Below are positions 8,996 through 17,925 of a DNA stretch of 64,000 nt, in pieces. Made by a program: the position numbers and the translations under genes. The stretch lies in contig JAACPW010000012.1 of assembly GCA_009995225.1 (NCBI GenBank), forward strand, positions 57,988 to 121,987. Direction: 5' to 3'. The stretch's first letter is position 1. Each line of letters begins with the position of its first letter. The notes under the pieces were generated by a model, which saw only the letters and a program-made list of their open reading frames with translations, searched no databases and was not told the DNA's origin. The DNA is from Sphingomonadales bacterium (GTDB lineage Bacteria > Pseudomonadota > Alphaproteobacteria > Sphingomonadales > Sphingomonadaceae).

Positions 8996-9514
8996 CTACT
9001 GCGCCGTCCACAGCGTCTCGGCCATCGCGTCAAGTTCGCTGAAATCATACCCAGTGCCCAGCGGGTCTTTGCGATTGAGCAGGACCCGCCGGTGTTCGCC
9101 AAGCAATTGCCGCCGAAGCGCGCCTTGCAGAAGGTGCAGGCGCAACAAGGCTTCATTCATTGCGGCTTCCGCGTCTTCGCATCGGGAAACAGACCACCGC
9201 GCTTCGATTTGCCCGACACGAGCGATCACGACCTCGTTGTAGCGCGGGTGTGGACCGCGATGGAGTGGCATCCCGGTCGTGACGCTTGTCGTTTCAGTGG
9301 CGGGCAGCAGCAGCCCATTGCGGCGGAAATCATCAAAGCCCACCCGCTTGCGTCCCACTTCGGCAAACATGGCGCCAAAACAGCGCCGCGAGAGCAATTG
9401 TCGGGGCAACAAGTGATGGCGTTGCAGGCTGGCATGGTAACCCGGCGCACCGGGCGTGTTGACCGAACGAAAGGCGATCACAGTCCGGCTTGCGATCGGA
9501 CGCCGAGGTTGCAT
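8996..9514 (-). CDS. AHH-domain protein (HNH/ENDO VII-type nuclease fold)
   Basis: Encodes 172 residues. The segment GYHASLQRHHLLPRQL, followed by GFDDFRRNGLLLPATE and GMPLHRGPHPRYNEVVIARV, has the order of landmarks of the AHH domain. This domain is a predicted nuclease of the HNH/ENDO VII superfamily best known as a toxin module. Here there is no secretion signal, repeat-rich N-terminus or obvious immunity partner, so a housekeeping DNA or RNA role is possible. ATG 9514 follows directly after the TAG of the upstream gene (TAGATG), implying translational coupling. Confidence 0.65.
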   Translation of the reverse strand: MQPRRPIASRTVIAFRSVNTPGAPGYHASLQRHHLLPRQLLSRRCFGAMFAEVGRKRVGFDDFRRNGLLLPATETTSVTTGMPLHRGPHPRYNEVVIARVGQIEARWSVSRCEDAEAAMNEALLRLHLLQGALRRQLLGEHRRVLLNRKDPLGTGYDFSELDAMAETLWTAQ

Positions 9515-10294
9515 CTATTCGCGCGACACGTTGATGATGGCACGATCGCGAGAAGGGCGCAGGACCAGACGCGTGCCGTCCGGGGCGGTGATGTGATCAT
9601 TGGCTTCGAGACAGCCGACAAGGACAAGGTGGTTGACCAAACGGATCGCCAAACGAGTCGCAGCGACCCTGTCTGCGCTCAGCGGTGGTTCGATCCGCAA
9701 TTCCTGGCCGATCCAGAACTGGAGGCCCGTGCTTTGCAGGGCGGCATCCTCCGTCTCGACGAAGGCGGTCAGCCCCAACGCCGGAAACGGACCGCCATCG
9801 TGCCAGGCCGCCATCACAGATTCGAAGAACCGCCGACCGATCGCGGTTTGTGCCGGACCCCATCCCACTGCTGCGAGCTGATCGAAATGCTGCACCATAT
9901 CACACGCCAGAGCCACCATCTCGCGGATCACCGGAAGGCTGTTCCCGGCCGCAGCCAGATGTGGCCCCGGTCGCAACGTCACCACCTCAAAATGGTCCGG
10001 TCCCGGAAGTTCGGGCAAATCGAACCGATGGGCAATGTCGGGAAAGGGGCTTTCAGGCCCCGGAGCCAGGCCACTGAGATCGAAGGTCAGCCCGTTGCGC
10101 AGCAGCTCAAGCCAGTGTTGCTGGCCAGGCCACAACGCCCCGTTACGGGGCGCACTGGTATCGAGGGAATCATGGCTGACACCGACCGACAGCCAGCGCG
10201 TCGCAAAGGCGCCGATCGCATGCCGATCGGGCCGTTCGCCACGGGCAAACAGCAGGTGCAGCTCAGCGTTCTGGGCGCGCTGCGACTGTGAAAT
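9515..10294 (-). CDS. Conserved-looking protein of unknown function, probable ATT start
   Basis: I do not recognise this protein. The frame stays open from TAG 9515-9517 up to an in-frame TAG at 10304-10306. Convincing coding sequence (AELHLLFARGERPDRHAIGAFATRW, continuing into LWPGQQHWLELLRNGLTF) extends well upstream of the first TTG at 10135. No ATG, GTG or TTG occurs in that upstream part. An ATT at 10294-10292 has GGAG eight bases before it, giving a 259-residue protein that begins (M)SQSQRAQNAELHLL. It is soluble, without signal or membrane segments. It is coupled to the AHH-nuclease gene downstream and may act with it. Confidence 0.6.
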   Translation of the reverse strand: MSQSQRAQNAELHLLFARGERPDRHAIGAFATRWLSVGVSHDSLDTSAPRNGALWPGQQHWLELLRNGLTFDLSGLAPGPESPFPDIAHRFDLPELPGPDHFEVVTLRPGPHLAAAGNSLPVIREMVALACDMVQHFDQLAAVGWGPAQTAIGRRFFESVMAAWHDGGPFPALGLTAFVETEDAALQSTGLQFWIGQELRIEPPLSADRVAATRLAIRLVNHLVLVGCLEANDHITAPDGTRLVLRPSRDRAIINVSRE

Positions 10295-10411
10295 TCTTTC
10301 GGCTCCCTAGCCTGTATCAGATGCAATCCATGCACATGCGATCTGAATGACGTGTTTGTCTGGCACCGTCGAGTCCCCAAAGGGTAGCCCTGTCCTGATT
10401 TGGAGCAATTA

Positions 10412-10909
10412 CTAGAACACGCCGAGCCTCAGGCCCTCCGCCAGCGCGGCGCCAATTTTCCGGCATTGTTTCAAAGCATTGGAGGGAACCGTTTTAGGCG
10501 CCAAAATGGCTTCGGGAGTCTGCGCGGCGAAATTGACGATCACGGGCTCGGCCACGCGCTTCAATCGCCACCCTTTCGCGATCCGGTCGATCTGCCGCTG
10601 GGCACCTTCCCCGTCCGATCCGGCGGCTATCAGCGTGGCATAGGGGCGACCTTCGATCTGGCCCATCAAAGGGTAATAGGCGCGGTCGAACATGTCCTTC
10701 ATCAGCCCGCTCATGCTGCCCAGGTTTTCAGGGCAGCAGAACACATAACCATCCGCGCCCATCAGCATCTCCGGCAGCGTATCGATGGCTGGGACGAGTG
10801 CACCGGCGATACCTGCGCCATCGGCCGCTGCCCGCGCCATCGCTTGGCTGGCCCCAGTATGGCTGTTCCAGATGATGAGCAGGCGGGGCTCGGCAGGGGC
10901 TGTGATCAT
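10412..10909 (-). CDS. Flavodoxin-like / NAD(P)H-dependent oxidoreductase
   Basis: Encodes about 165 residues from ATG 10909 (two further ATGs upstream, at 10924 and 10945, are possible). RLLIIWNSHTGASQAMARAAADG is the phosphate-binding first loop of the flavodoxin fold. DGYVFCCPENLGSMSGLMKDMFDRAYYPL matches the flavin-binding 90s loop, and TLIAAGSDGEGAQRQIDRI the strand that follows. It probably binds FMN and transfers electrons or reduces a small substrate. It is transcribed away from recJ across an 82-base gap that should hold both promoters. Confidence 0.78.
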   Translation of the reverse strand: MITAPAEPRLLIIWNSHTGASQAMARAAADGAGIAGALVPAIDTLPEMLMGADGYVFCCPENLGSMSGLMKDMFDRAYYPLMGQIEGRPYATLIAAGSDGEGAQRQIDRIAKGWRLKRVAEPVIVNFAAQTPEAILAPKTVPSNALKQCRKIGAALAEGLRLGVF

Positions 10910-10991
10910 GGCGCAAGGCTGCATCGCGCGCCTGTCGATTGTCAATCGGGCATCCCTGTCAGCCCGGCCTGCTTTCCGCTATCGCCCCACG

Positions 10992-12800
10992 ATGGCTTCC
11001 CGCACCCTCTCCCCGCCCGGTTTTGCTCCTGTCCTTGGCGTTGCCGTCTCATTGTCGGGAAAGGCGTGGCGCTGGCGGGGCGGAAACATGGAACTTGGTG
11101 AGGGACACGAAGGCGAGCCACACGGCCTTGACCACGCGATCCTCGACCAATTGCTTCTGACCCGCGGCGTTGCCAAGGATGACTTGGCGCGTCATGCCCA
11201 GCCCACGTTGCGGGCGTTTCTGCCCGATCCGTCGAGCTTTCGTGACATGGATACAGCCGCTGAACGCCTCGCCCACAGCGTAATGACGCGCGAGCGGGTC
11301 ACGATTTATGGCGATTACGATGTCGATGGCGCAACCAGTGCTGCGCTGCTGGTCGAACTACTCCGTCAGTTGGGGCTTGAGGCTGGCTATTACATTCCGG
11401 ACCGTCTGCTCGAAGGCTACGGCCCTTCAGGTGAGGCGTTAGTGCGTCTTGGCGAAGCGGGGTCGAGCCTTGTGGTCACCGTCGATTGCGGGGCCATGGC
11501 GCATGAAGCGCTCGGCATGGCGCGCGACGCCGGGATCGATGTGATCGTGGTCGATCACCACAAGTGTTCGCATGATCTTCCCCCCACCACTGCTTTGGTC
11601 AATCCCAACCGCCTCGACGAGAGCGATCTTGGCGCGGCTCATGGGCATCTCGCTGCCGTCGGCGTCGCCTTCTTGCTGGCTGTGGCGCTGGTTCGGACCC
11701 TGCGGGAACGAGGATGGTTTGCTGACCGGGTCGAGCCCGATCTGATCGGTCTGCTCGATTTGGTTGCCTTGGGTACCGTGGCCGATGTCGCCGCGCTCCA
11801 TGGCCTCAACCGCGCTTTCGTCGCGCAGGGCCTCAAGGTGCTGGCACGGCGCAATCGGATTGGAATGGCCGCCTTGATGGACGCGAGCCGTCTGACGCGC
11901 GCACCGCAAGCGAGCGATCTCGGCTTCGCGCTTGGTCCGCGCATCAATGCGGGCGGACGAATCGGCGAATCGACTCTTGGAGTGCGTTTGCTCACCACCA
12001 CCGATCCTGAAGAAGCGCGCGCTATCGCCATTCAGCTTTCACAGCTGAACGAAGAGCGCCGCGTGATCGAGGGCGAAGTGCAAGAGGCAGCAGAAGCGCA
12101 ACTGGCCGGGCAGCACAACATGGCGGTGCAAGTCCTGAGCGGGCACGGCTGGCATCCCGGCGTCATCGGCATCGTGGCGGGACGGATCAAGGAAAAGACC
12201 GGCAAGCCCGCCGTGGTGATCGCGCTGGACGAGCTTCAGGGCAAGGGCTCGGGCCGGTCAATCAGCGGCGTGGATCTGGGCGCTGCCATCATCGCTGCTC
12301 GCGAGGCCGGTTTATTGGTGGCAGGCGGCGGGCACGCGATGGCGGCAGGACTGACGATTGATCCTGCCCGCCTTGCCGACTTTGCCGGGTTTCTCGATGA
12401 ACGGCTCGCCCGAGATGTCGAAAGGGCGCGGGCGGGCGCGGCGATGTTGCTCGATCTGGCGCTCGCGCCAGGTGGGCTGACTCCCGAGCTGGTCGCGACG
12501 CTGGAAGCCGCAGGCCCCTATGGCGTCGGTTGGCCCGCTCCGCGGATCGCTGTGGGGCCGGTGCGGATCATTAAGGCCGATATTGTGGGCAAGGATCATC
12601 TGCGCCTTATTGCCAGCGGCAAAGACGGGCGCAGCTTCAAGGCAATTGCCTTCCGCGTGGCCGAAACCGACATGGCGCAGACCTTGCTCCACCGCAGCCA
12701 GGGCCGCCAATTCTACCTCGCGGGTCGTGCGCGCATCGATGATTGGGGCAACCGTCCGGCAGCTGAATTGCAATTGGAGGACGCCGCGTTCGCCGATTGA
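10992..12800 (+). CDS. recJ: Single-stranded-DNA-specific exonuclease RecJ
   Basis: 5'-3' exonuclease on single-stranded DNA used in recombination, mismatch and excision repair. From ATG 10992 it has 602 residues, normal for the family. An earlier in-frame start would overlap the divergent flavodoxin gene. The DHH catalytic core has YGDYDVDGATSAALL (about residues 106-120), VTVDCGAMAHEAL, and VVDHHKCSHDLP (about 185-196). The DHHA1 domain has GWHPGVIGIVAGRIKEKTG and GKGSGRSISG, then GGGHAMAAG near residue 445. The C-terminal OB-like region ends in DWGNRPAAELQLEDAAF. tRNA-Glu follows on the same strand. Confidence 0.95.
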   Translation: MASRTLSPPGFAPVLGVAVSLSGKAWRWRGGNMELGEGHEGEPHGLDHAILDQLLLTRGVAKDDLARHAQPTLRAFLPDPSSFRDMDTAAERLAHSVMTRERVTIYGDYDVDGATSAALLVELLRQLGLEAGYYIPDRLLEGYGPSGEALVRLGEAGSSLVVTVDCGAMAHEALGMARDAGIDVIVVDHHKCSHDLPPTTALVNPNRLDESDLGAAHGHLAAVGVAFLLAVALVRTLRERGWFADRVEPDLIGLLDLVALGTVADVAALHGLNRAFVAQGLKVLARRNRIGMAALMDASRLTRAPQASDLGFALGPRINAGGRIGESTLGVRLLTTTDPEEARAIAIQLSQLNEERRVIEGEVQEAAEAQLAGQHNMAVQVLSGHGWHPGVIGIVAGRIKEKTGKPAVVIALDELQGKGSGRSISGVDLGAAIIAAREAGLLVAGGGHAMAAGLTIDPARLADFAGFLDERLARDVERARAGAAMLLDLALAPGGLTPELVATLEAAGPYGVGWPAPRIAVGPVRIIKADIVGKDHLRLIASGKDGRSFKAIAFRVAETDMAQTLLHRSQGRQFYLAGRARIDDWGNRPAAELQLEDAAFAD

Positions 12801-12892
12801 GGGTGGGTGTGACGGATTTTTGCAGTGCGTGGCCAAAAGAGTGTTGACCGATCCGATTCACCCCCCTAACTGCGCCCTCTCGCAATCGCGAC

Positions 12893-12967
12893 GGCCCCTT
12901 CGTCTAGCGGTTAGGACGCGGCCCTTTCACGGCTGAAACACGGGTTCGATTCCCGTAGGGGTCACCA
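12893..12967 (+). tRNA. tRNA-Glu (anticodon TTC)
   Basis: The acceptor arms GGCCCCT and AGGGGTC pair over seven positions. The D arm is CGTCTAGCGGTTAGGACG, the anticodon loop CTTTCAC carries TTC at 12926-12928, and the T arm is CGGGTTCGATTCCCG. The 3' CCA is encoded (12965-12967). A hairpin followed by T6 lies directly downstream. Confidence 0.97.
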
Positions 12968-12982
12968 CTCCCAAGGTGGTTG

Positions 12983-13018
12983 AAAAAGGCGGCAGGCTTC
13001 GGTCTCGCCGTCTTTTTT
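12983..13018 (+). terminator. Rho-independent terminator after tRNA-Glu
   Basis: AAAAAGGCGGC pairs with GCCGTCTTTTTT around a 13-base loop, giving a GC stem followed by six T residues. It ends the tRNA-Glu transcript just before the phoR start at 13091. Confidence 0.75.
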
Positions 13019-13090
13019 CATGTCTTGCGCGGGTCGATCGGTATCGCTCTTCGCTTCCCACCGGCGCTGACTGGTTGTAGGGGCTTTGCC

Positions 13091-14344
13091 ATGGGCAGCG
13101 GCCAGAACATTCCGATCGCAGGCATCATGCTAGCGGCGGTGACCTTCGTGGCGCTGCTGCTGCTGGGGACCGAGATCGTCATTGCGTTCGCGGTTCTGAC
13201 GGTATGGGTCGGGTCGCTCCTGGTTGCGGCAGGCCGCCCTCCCGAACCACCCCGGGCCAAGGTGAAGCAGCGCCTCACGATCGATTCGATCCGTGATTTG
13301 ATCGAAAGCTCCAACACGCCCCTGATCATCACCGAACGCAGCATCATCGCGATCGCCAATCGTGCGGCGCGTCGGATACTGGGACCGCATGTCATCGGAC
13401 AGGATGCCCGCGTCGCTCTGCGCCAGCCAGAGGCAATTTCCTTGCTAAACGAGAATCGGCAGGGTGAAGCAATCGTCCGCGGCCTCGTGCGGCGCGGGGA
13501 CATCTGGCAGATCAACCGCCAGATGATCGACGAACGTCTCGCGATGTTGGAGTTCATCAACCAGACCGCTGAAGCCGATATCAGCCGCGCCCACACCGAT
13601 TTTGTCGCCAATGCGAGCCATGAATTGCGCACGCCGCTCGCCGCGATTCTCGGCTATGTTGAAACCTTGCAGGAAGGGGATGCCGGCCTGGATACGCCCA
13701 CTGCGCACAAGTTCCTCGGCATCATCGAGCGCGAGGCGCAGCGGCTGCATGCACTTGTCAGCGATCTGATGAGCCTGTCGCGGGTCGAAGCCGAAAAACA
13801 CGACCTGCCAACCGCACGGATCGACTTTGCCTCACTGGTTGAACGGGCCGCGTGCGATGCGGCAGGACCGTCCCGGATGGAACGGCTGAACCTTGAAATT
13901 GCCGTCGAACCACTGGTGCTGGGCGATCTGCAACAGCTTGAACAGGTGGTTCGCAACCTTGTCGACAACGCTTTGAAATACGGTGCGCCTGATACCCCGG
14001 TCACTGTGGTGCTTGACCTTGCGCAGGGCGATCTTGCGCGGCTCGCTGTCGTCGATCAGGGCGAAGGCATCGCGCCCGAACAGATCCCGCACCTCACACG
14101 CCGATTCTACCGCACCGATCCCGGCCGCAGCCGCGCTTCGGGTGGAACCGGCCTGGGACTTGCGATCGTCAAACATATTGTCGAACGCCATCGCGGACGA
14201 CTCGACATCACCAGCGAGCTTGGAAAAGGCACGCGCGTTGTGGTGCGCCTTCCCCTCGCCGAGGCGGATCCACCGAAAGAATCCGCTCTGCCGGATGAAG
14301 ATGTCCCTGCCGTCCATCCTTCGGAAGCACAACAACTGTCATAG
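13091..14344 (+). CDS. phoR: Phosphate regulon sensor histidine kinase
   Basis: Encodes 417 residues from ATG 13091. An upstream start at 12980 would overlap the terminator and adds unrelated sequence. Residues about 8-48 form two close membrane segments, followed by a PAS-like region (LIESSNTPLIITERSIIAIAN). The phospho-acceptor is His177 in ASHELRTPLAAILGY, and the ATPase domain has NLVDNALKYG (N box), VVDQGEGIAP (G1) and GGTGLGLAIVKHIV (G2). PhoR autophosphorylates under phosphate limitation and activates PhoB, encoded 4.4 kb downstream. The Pst transporter and PhoU genes between them form the inhibitory complex. A Pho box overlaps its 3' end. Confidence 0.93.
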   Translation: MGSGQNIPIAGIMLAAVTFVALLLLGTEIVIAFAVLTVWVGSLLVAAGRPPEPPRAKVKQRLTIDSIRDLIESSNTPLIITERSIIAIANRAARRILGPHVIGQDARVALRQPEAISLLNENRQGEAIVRGLVRRGDIWQINRQMIDERLAMLEFINQTAEADISRAHTDFVANASHELRTPLAAILGYVETLQEGDAGLDTPTAHKFLGIIEREAQRLHALVSDLMSLSRVEAEKHDLPTARIDFASLVERAACDAAGPSRMERLNLEIAVEPLVLGDLQQLEQVVRNLVDNALKYGAPDTPVTVVLDLAQGDLARLAVVDQGEGIAPEQIPHLTRRFYRTDPGRSRASGGTGLGLAIVKHIVERHRGRLDITSELGKGTRVVVRLPLAEADPPKESALPDEDVPAVHPSEAQQLS

Positions 14345-14353
14345 CAGTGTCTT
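14336..14353 (+). promoter_or_regulatory. Pho box (PhoB binding site) upstream of pstC
   Basis: CTGTCAT, a four-base spacer AGCA, then GTGTCTT match the PhoB consensus of two CTGTCAT-like heptamers in direct repeat: 7/7 in the first and 5/7 in the second. The site overlaps the last codons and stop of phoR and lies 118 bases before the pstC start. It fits PhoB-dependent induction of pstCAB-phoU-phoB separately from phoR. Confidence 0.65.
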
Positions 14354-14471
14354 ATTTCTTCAACATGCGGCCTTCATGCCATGGGGGCCACACGCGGCCC
14401 CTGATCTCGTCCGGAGATTCGGTGAGCTACTCGCCTATGCGCTTCGCCTTCAGGGAACACAGGTCTCTTTC

Positions 14472-15857
14472 ATGTCGCCGATCACGCTGATCCTGATTGC
14501 TATGGGCTTGGGCTTGCTGGGCTGGCTGGCGGGCCGCGCCAAGGCGTGGAGCTTCCAGTCGAGCGACCCGGCGCTGCGGCCCGCCTCGCGCCCGATCTAT
14601 CATGCCTGGTATGTTGCGCTGTGGGTTGTGATCCCGGTGTTGGTGTTTGTTGTGGCGTGGTCCGTGATCGCCCCGCAGCTGGTTATGCAAACCGTGCTGG
14701 CGTCGCCGGCGACAAGCGCCCTTCCCGCCTTCGGGTTTGAGCGCGATGCTTTTCTGGGCGAAGCGCGGGCCGTGGCGCTTGGGCAGGCGCCCGGCGTGTT
14801 CAATGACGAAGCAGAGCCACTGATCGCGCCGTTTCGTGACGCGTTTGCCTATTACAACACCATCGGCATTGTGGTGACGGTGCTGATTGCGGTTGCAGGC
14901 GGCGCACTCGCCTTCCTCCGGTTGCGCCCGCAATTTGGCGCGCGGACACGGGTCGAGCGGACGGTCATGATGATCCTGCTGCTGGCCTCGATGGTGGCAA
15001 TCCTGACCACGCTTGGCATTTTCGTCAGCCTAGTGTTCGAAACCGTGCGCTTCTTTGGAATGGTATCCCCGATCGACTTTCTGTTCGGCACAAAATGGGG
15101 ACCGGACACGATGGGCAACCCCGATGCCGTCGATCCGTCGCGCTACGGCGCGATACCGCTGTTCTGGGGCACGCTTTTCATCGGCGCGATCATCGCCATG
15201 ATTGTGGCGATCCCTTTGGGACTGATGAGTGCGGTTTACCTTACGCAATATGCCGATCCCAAGGTCCGCGCCTGGATCAAGCCGCTGCTTGAGCTGCTCG
15301 CGGGTGTGCCAACCGTCGTGTATGGCTATTTTGCGGCGCTCACGCTGGCTCCGATGATCCGCGATGCAGCGGTATCTATCGGCATCACCAGCGCCTCAAC
15401 CGAAAGCGCGCTTGCCGCAGGGATCGTGATGGGGGTGATGATCATTCCGTTCGTGTCTTCGATGGCGGACGATTCGATGGCGGCCGTACCCGGAGCCATG
15501 CGTGATGGCAGTCTTGCCATGGGCGCGACCAAGTCGGAGACAATCCGCCGCGTGCTGTTTCCCGCCGCGCTTCCGGGCATCGTTGCTGGGATCATGTTGG
15601 CCGTGAGCCGTGCGATCGGCGAGACGATGATCGTGGTCATGGCCGCATCGCCAGCAGCCAACCTTACCGCTAACCCGCTTGAGCCGATGTCGACCGTGAC
15701 GGTCCAGATCGTCAAACTTCTGACCGGTGAGCAAAGTACGGATCACCCCGCTACGTTGAGCGCCTATGCTCTTGGTTTTGTGCTGTTCATGGTGACACTG
15801 GCGCTCAATTTCATCGCCTTGCGTGTCGTCAAACGTTTCCGGGAGGCTTACGAGTGA
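14472..15857 (+). CDS. pstC: Phosphate ABC transporter permease PstC
   Basis: Encodes 461 residues from ATG 14472. It is an inner-membrane permease with about eight hydrophobic segments, including an N-terminal extension of about 150 residues with two membrane spans and a periplasmic loop, often seen in alphaproteobacterial PstC. The MetI-type transporter domain includes GAIPLFWGTLFIGAIIAMI and LLELLAGVPTVVYGYFAAL, then the EAA-like coupling motif around AMGATKSETIRRVLFPAALP. It imports phosphate with PstA and PstB. No pstS gene lies nearby in the window. Its last four bases overlap the GTG start of pstA. Confidence 0.95.
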   Translation: MSPITLILIAMGLGLLGWLAGRAKAWSFQSSDPALRPASRPIYHAWYVALWVVIPVLVFVVAWSVIAPQLVMQTVLASPATSALPAFGFERDAFLGEARAVALGQAPGVFNDEAEPLIAPFRDAFAYYNTIGIVVTVLIAVAGGALAFLRLRPQFGARTRVERTVMMILLLASMVAILTTLGIFVSLVFETVRFFGMVSPIDFLFGTKWGPDTMGNPDAVDPSRYGAIPLFWGTLFIGAIIAMIVAIPLGLMSAVYLTQYADPKVRAWIKPLLELLAGVPTVVYGYFAALTLAPMIRDAAVSIGITSASTESALAAGIVMGVMIIPFVSSMADDSMAAVPGAMRDGSLAMGATKSETIRRVLFPAALPGIVAGIMLAVSRAIGETMIVVMAASPAANLTANPLEPMSTVTVQIVKLLTGEQSTDHPATLSAYALGFVLFMVTLALNFIALRVVKRFREAYE

Positions 15858-17140
15858 GCAGTTCCGCCCTTCCCAATACCACAGGCACCCAAGCATCATC
15901 GCTCGGCCCCACGCGAACCTCCACCTTTGAAAGGCGGCTCGCAAAGCGTTACCGCGCCGAGCGCAATTTCCGTCTTATCGGGATGAGCGCCGTGATTTTC
16001 TCGGTCGCCGTGCTGGTGTTCTTGCTAGGCAATATGCTGATCAATGGCATCTCAGGGTTCCAGCGGGCCGAGCTTGCCGTCACCATCGACTTTGCCGAAA
16101 GTGGCGTGACCGGCGATGCCGTGTCCTTGACCGCGCCCAGCGCGATGCAAACGCTCGAGATGCAGGGTCTGCCCGATGTTGTGACGTTCTTCGCCGAAGC
16201 GCAGTTGGGTGCCGACGCCGCCGCAGAAATCTCGCCAGAGGCTTGGCGCGACCTCGCTAATGCGCTCGCCGAAGACCCGGATCTGGTTTCGCGCAGTAAG
16301 ACGTTCCACCTCGCAACAAGTTCGGCGCTCGCGGCCGGACTTCAGGGCGAAGGCGCACCCGAAACACAAGTTCTGGCGCAGCGCCTTGCCCAAGACGGGA
16401 AACTGTCGCGCAATTGGGACTGGGGATTTCTTGCGCGATCGGATGCCACGAACCCGCGATCCGTCGGCATTTGGGGCGCTCTGAAGGGTACGATGCTGAC
16501 CATGCTGGTGACGCTGGTGCTCGCCTTCCCAATCGGGGTGCTTTCGGCGCTCTATCTTGAAGAATATGCGCCTCGTAACCGGTGGACTGACGTGATCGAG
16601 GTATCGATCAGTAATCTGGCGGCCGTGCCCTCGATTATCTTCGGGTTGTTGGGCCTCGCGGTATTCCTTGCCCTCTTTCCCAATCTGCGTTCTGCACCGT
16701 TGATCGGGGGGATGACGCTGGCGCTGATGACCATGCCGGTCATCGTGATTTCGGGGCGAAATGCGATCAAGGCCGTCCCGCCTTCAATCCGCGACGGCGC
16801 GCTCGCTATCGGAGCCTCGCCGATACAGGTGGTGTTCCACCACGTCCTGCCGCTGGCTTTGCCGGGTATGTTGACCGGCACCATTATCGGGATGGCCCGC
16901 GCCTTGGGCGAAACCGCGCCGCTGCTGCTGATCGGCATGCGCATTTTCGTGGCCACGCCGCCCGACGGTTTCACCTCCCCTGCCACTGTGCTGCCGATGC
17001 AGATTTTCTTGTGGTCTGATGAAATTGATCGTGGCTTCGTCGAACGCACAAGTGCCGCCATCATCGTTCTGCTGGTCTTCCTGCTCGCCATGAACGGTCT
17101 CGCCATTTACCTCCGGAACAAGTTTGAGAAACGCTGGTGA
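15854..17140 (+). CDS. pstA: Phosphate ABC transporter permease PstA
   Basis: Encodes 428 residues and starts with GTG at 15854, overlapping the pstC stop by four bases (GTGA). A cytoplasmic N-terminus of about 45 residues and one membrane span are followed by a large periplasmic insert (about residues 70-190, around [18 protein letters not shown]). The permease core then has [40 protein letters not shown] and the ATPase coupling motif [20 protein letters not shown]. It pairs with PstC in the membrane. The long periplasmic insert is larger than in the short enterobacterial PstA. Confidence 0.95.
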   Translation: MSSSALPNTTGTQASSLGPTRTSTFERRLAKRYRAERNFRLIGMSAVIFSVAVLVFLLGNMLINGISGFQRAELAVTIDFAESGVTGDAVSLTAPSAMQTLEMQGLPDVVTFFAEAQLGADAAAEISPEAWRDLANALAEDPDLVSRSKTFHLATSSALAAGLQGEGAPETQVLAQRLAQDGKLSRNWDWGFLARSDATNPRSVGIWGALKGTMLTMLVTLVLAFPIGVLSALYLEEYAPRNRWTDVIEVSISNLAAVPSIIFGLLGLAVFLALFPNLRSAPLIGGMTLALMTMPVIVISGRNAIKAVPPSIRDGALAIGASPIQVVFHHVLPLALPGMLTGTIIGMARALGETAPLLLIGMRIFVATPPDGFTSPATVLPMQIFLWSDEIDRGFVERTSAAIIVLLVFLLAMNGLAIYLRNKFEKRW

Positions 17141-17925
17141 CTGTGATCCATCCCAATATGACCGACGAAGGCGCCAAGATCCGCGCGCGGGACGTTTGTG
17201 TCTACTACGGCGACAAAAAGGCGATTGACGAGGTGTCGATCGACATCTCGCCCAATTACGTCACGGCGTTCATCGGCCCTTCGGGTTGCGGTAAGTCAAC
17301 GTTCCTGCGGTGCTTCAATCGCATGAATGATACCATTGGGGCCGCCAAGGTGACGGGTCTGATCGAACTCGATGGTGAGGACATCCACGCCAGTCAGATG
17401 GATGTCGTGCAGCTGCGCGCCCGTGTTGGTATGGTGTTCCAGAAGCCCAACCCCTTTCCCAAGTCGATTTACGAAAACATCGCCTATGGGCCGAAGATCC
17501 ACGGGCTAGCGGAAAAGAAGGCCGATCTTGACATCGTGGTCGAACGTTCACTGACCCGCGCCGGCCTGTGGGACGAGGTCAAGGATCGGCTCGACGATTC
17601 GGGCACCGCTCTCTCTGGTGGTCAGCAGCAGCGGCTTTGCATTGCGCGCGCCATCGCGGTAGACCCAGAAGTTATCCTGATGGACGAACCCGCCAGCGCG
17701 CTCGATCCCATCGCAACTGCCAAGATCGAGGAATTGATTGATGACCTTTCAGGTCGCTACGCCATCGTGATCGTGACCCATTCGATGCAGCAGGCTGCAC
17801 GTGTCAGCCAGCGCACCGCGTTCTTCCACCTCGGCAAGATGGTCGAATATGGCCCCACTTCGGAGATCTTCACCAATCCCATCGAGGAACGGACGAAGGA
17901 TTATATCACCGGAAGGTACGGTTGA
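17137..17925 (+). CDS. pstB: Phosphate ABC transporter ATP-binding protein PstB
   Basis: Encodes 262 residues with a GTG start at 17137 that overlaps the pstA stop by four bases. Walker A is GPSGCGKST (residues 47-55), the signature is [16 protein letters not shown], Walker B is [12 protein letters not shown] and the switch His is in [12 protein letters not shown]. It hydrolyses ATP to drive phosphate import through PstCA, and with PhoU relays phosphate sufficiency to PhoR. The stop overlaps the phoU ATG by one base. Confidence 0.97.
   Translation: MTVIHPNMTDEGAKIRARDVCVYYGDKKAIDEVSIDISPNYVTAFIGPSGCGKSTFLRCFNRMNDTIGAAKVTGLIELDGEDIHASQMDVVQLRARVGMVFQKPNPFPKSIYENIAYGPKIHGLAEKKADLDIVVERSLTRAGLWDEVKDRLDDSGTALSGGQQQRLCIARAIAVDPEVILMDEPASALDPIATAKIEELIDDLSGRYAIVIVTHSMQQAARVSQRTAFFHLGKMVEYGPTSEIFTNPIEERTKDYITGRYG

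Noticed and set aside
10317..10346. Operator from the TCAGAT/ATCTGA inverted repeat upstream of the ATT-start gene
   Set aside because: The arms are six bases with an 18-base spacer, within chance expectation for the region, and no regulator is adjacent.
12980..13090. Upstream extension of the phoR frame to 12980
   Set aside because: It runs through the terminator after tRNA-Glu, and the added residues are not conserved-looking. ATG 13091 fits the family.
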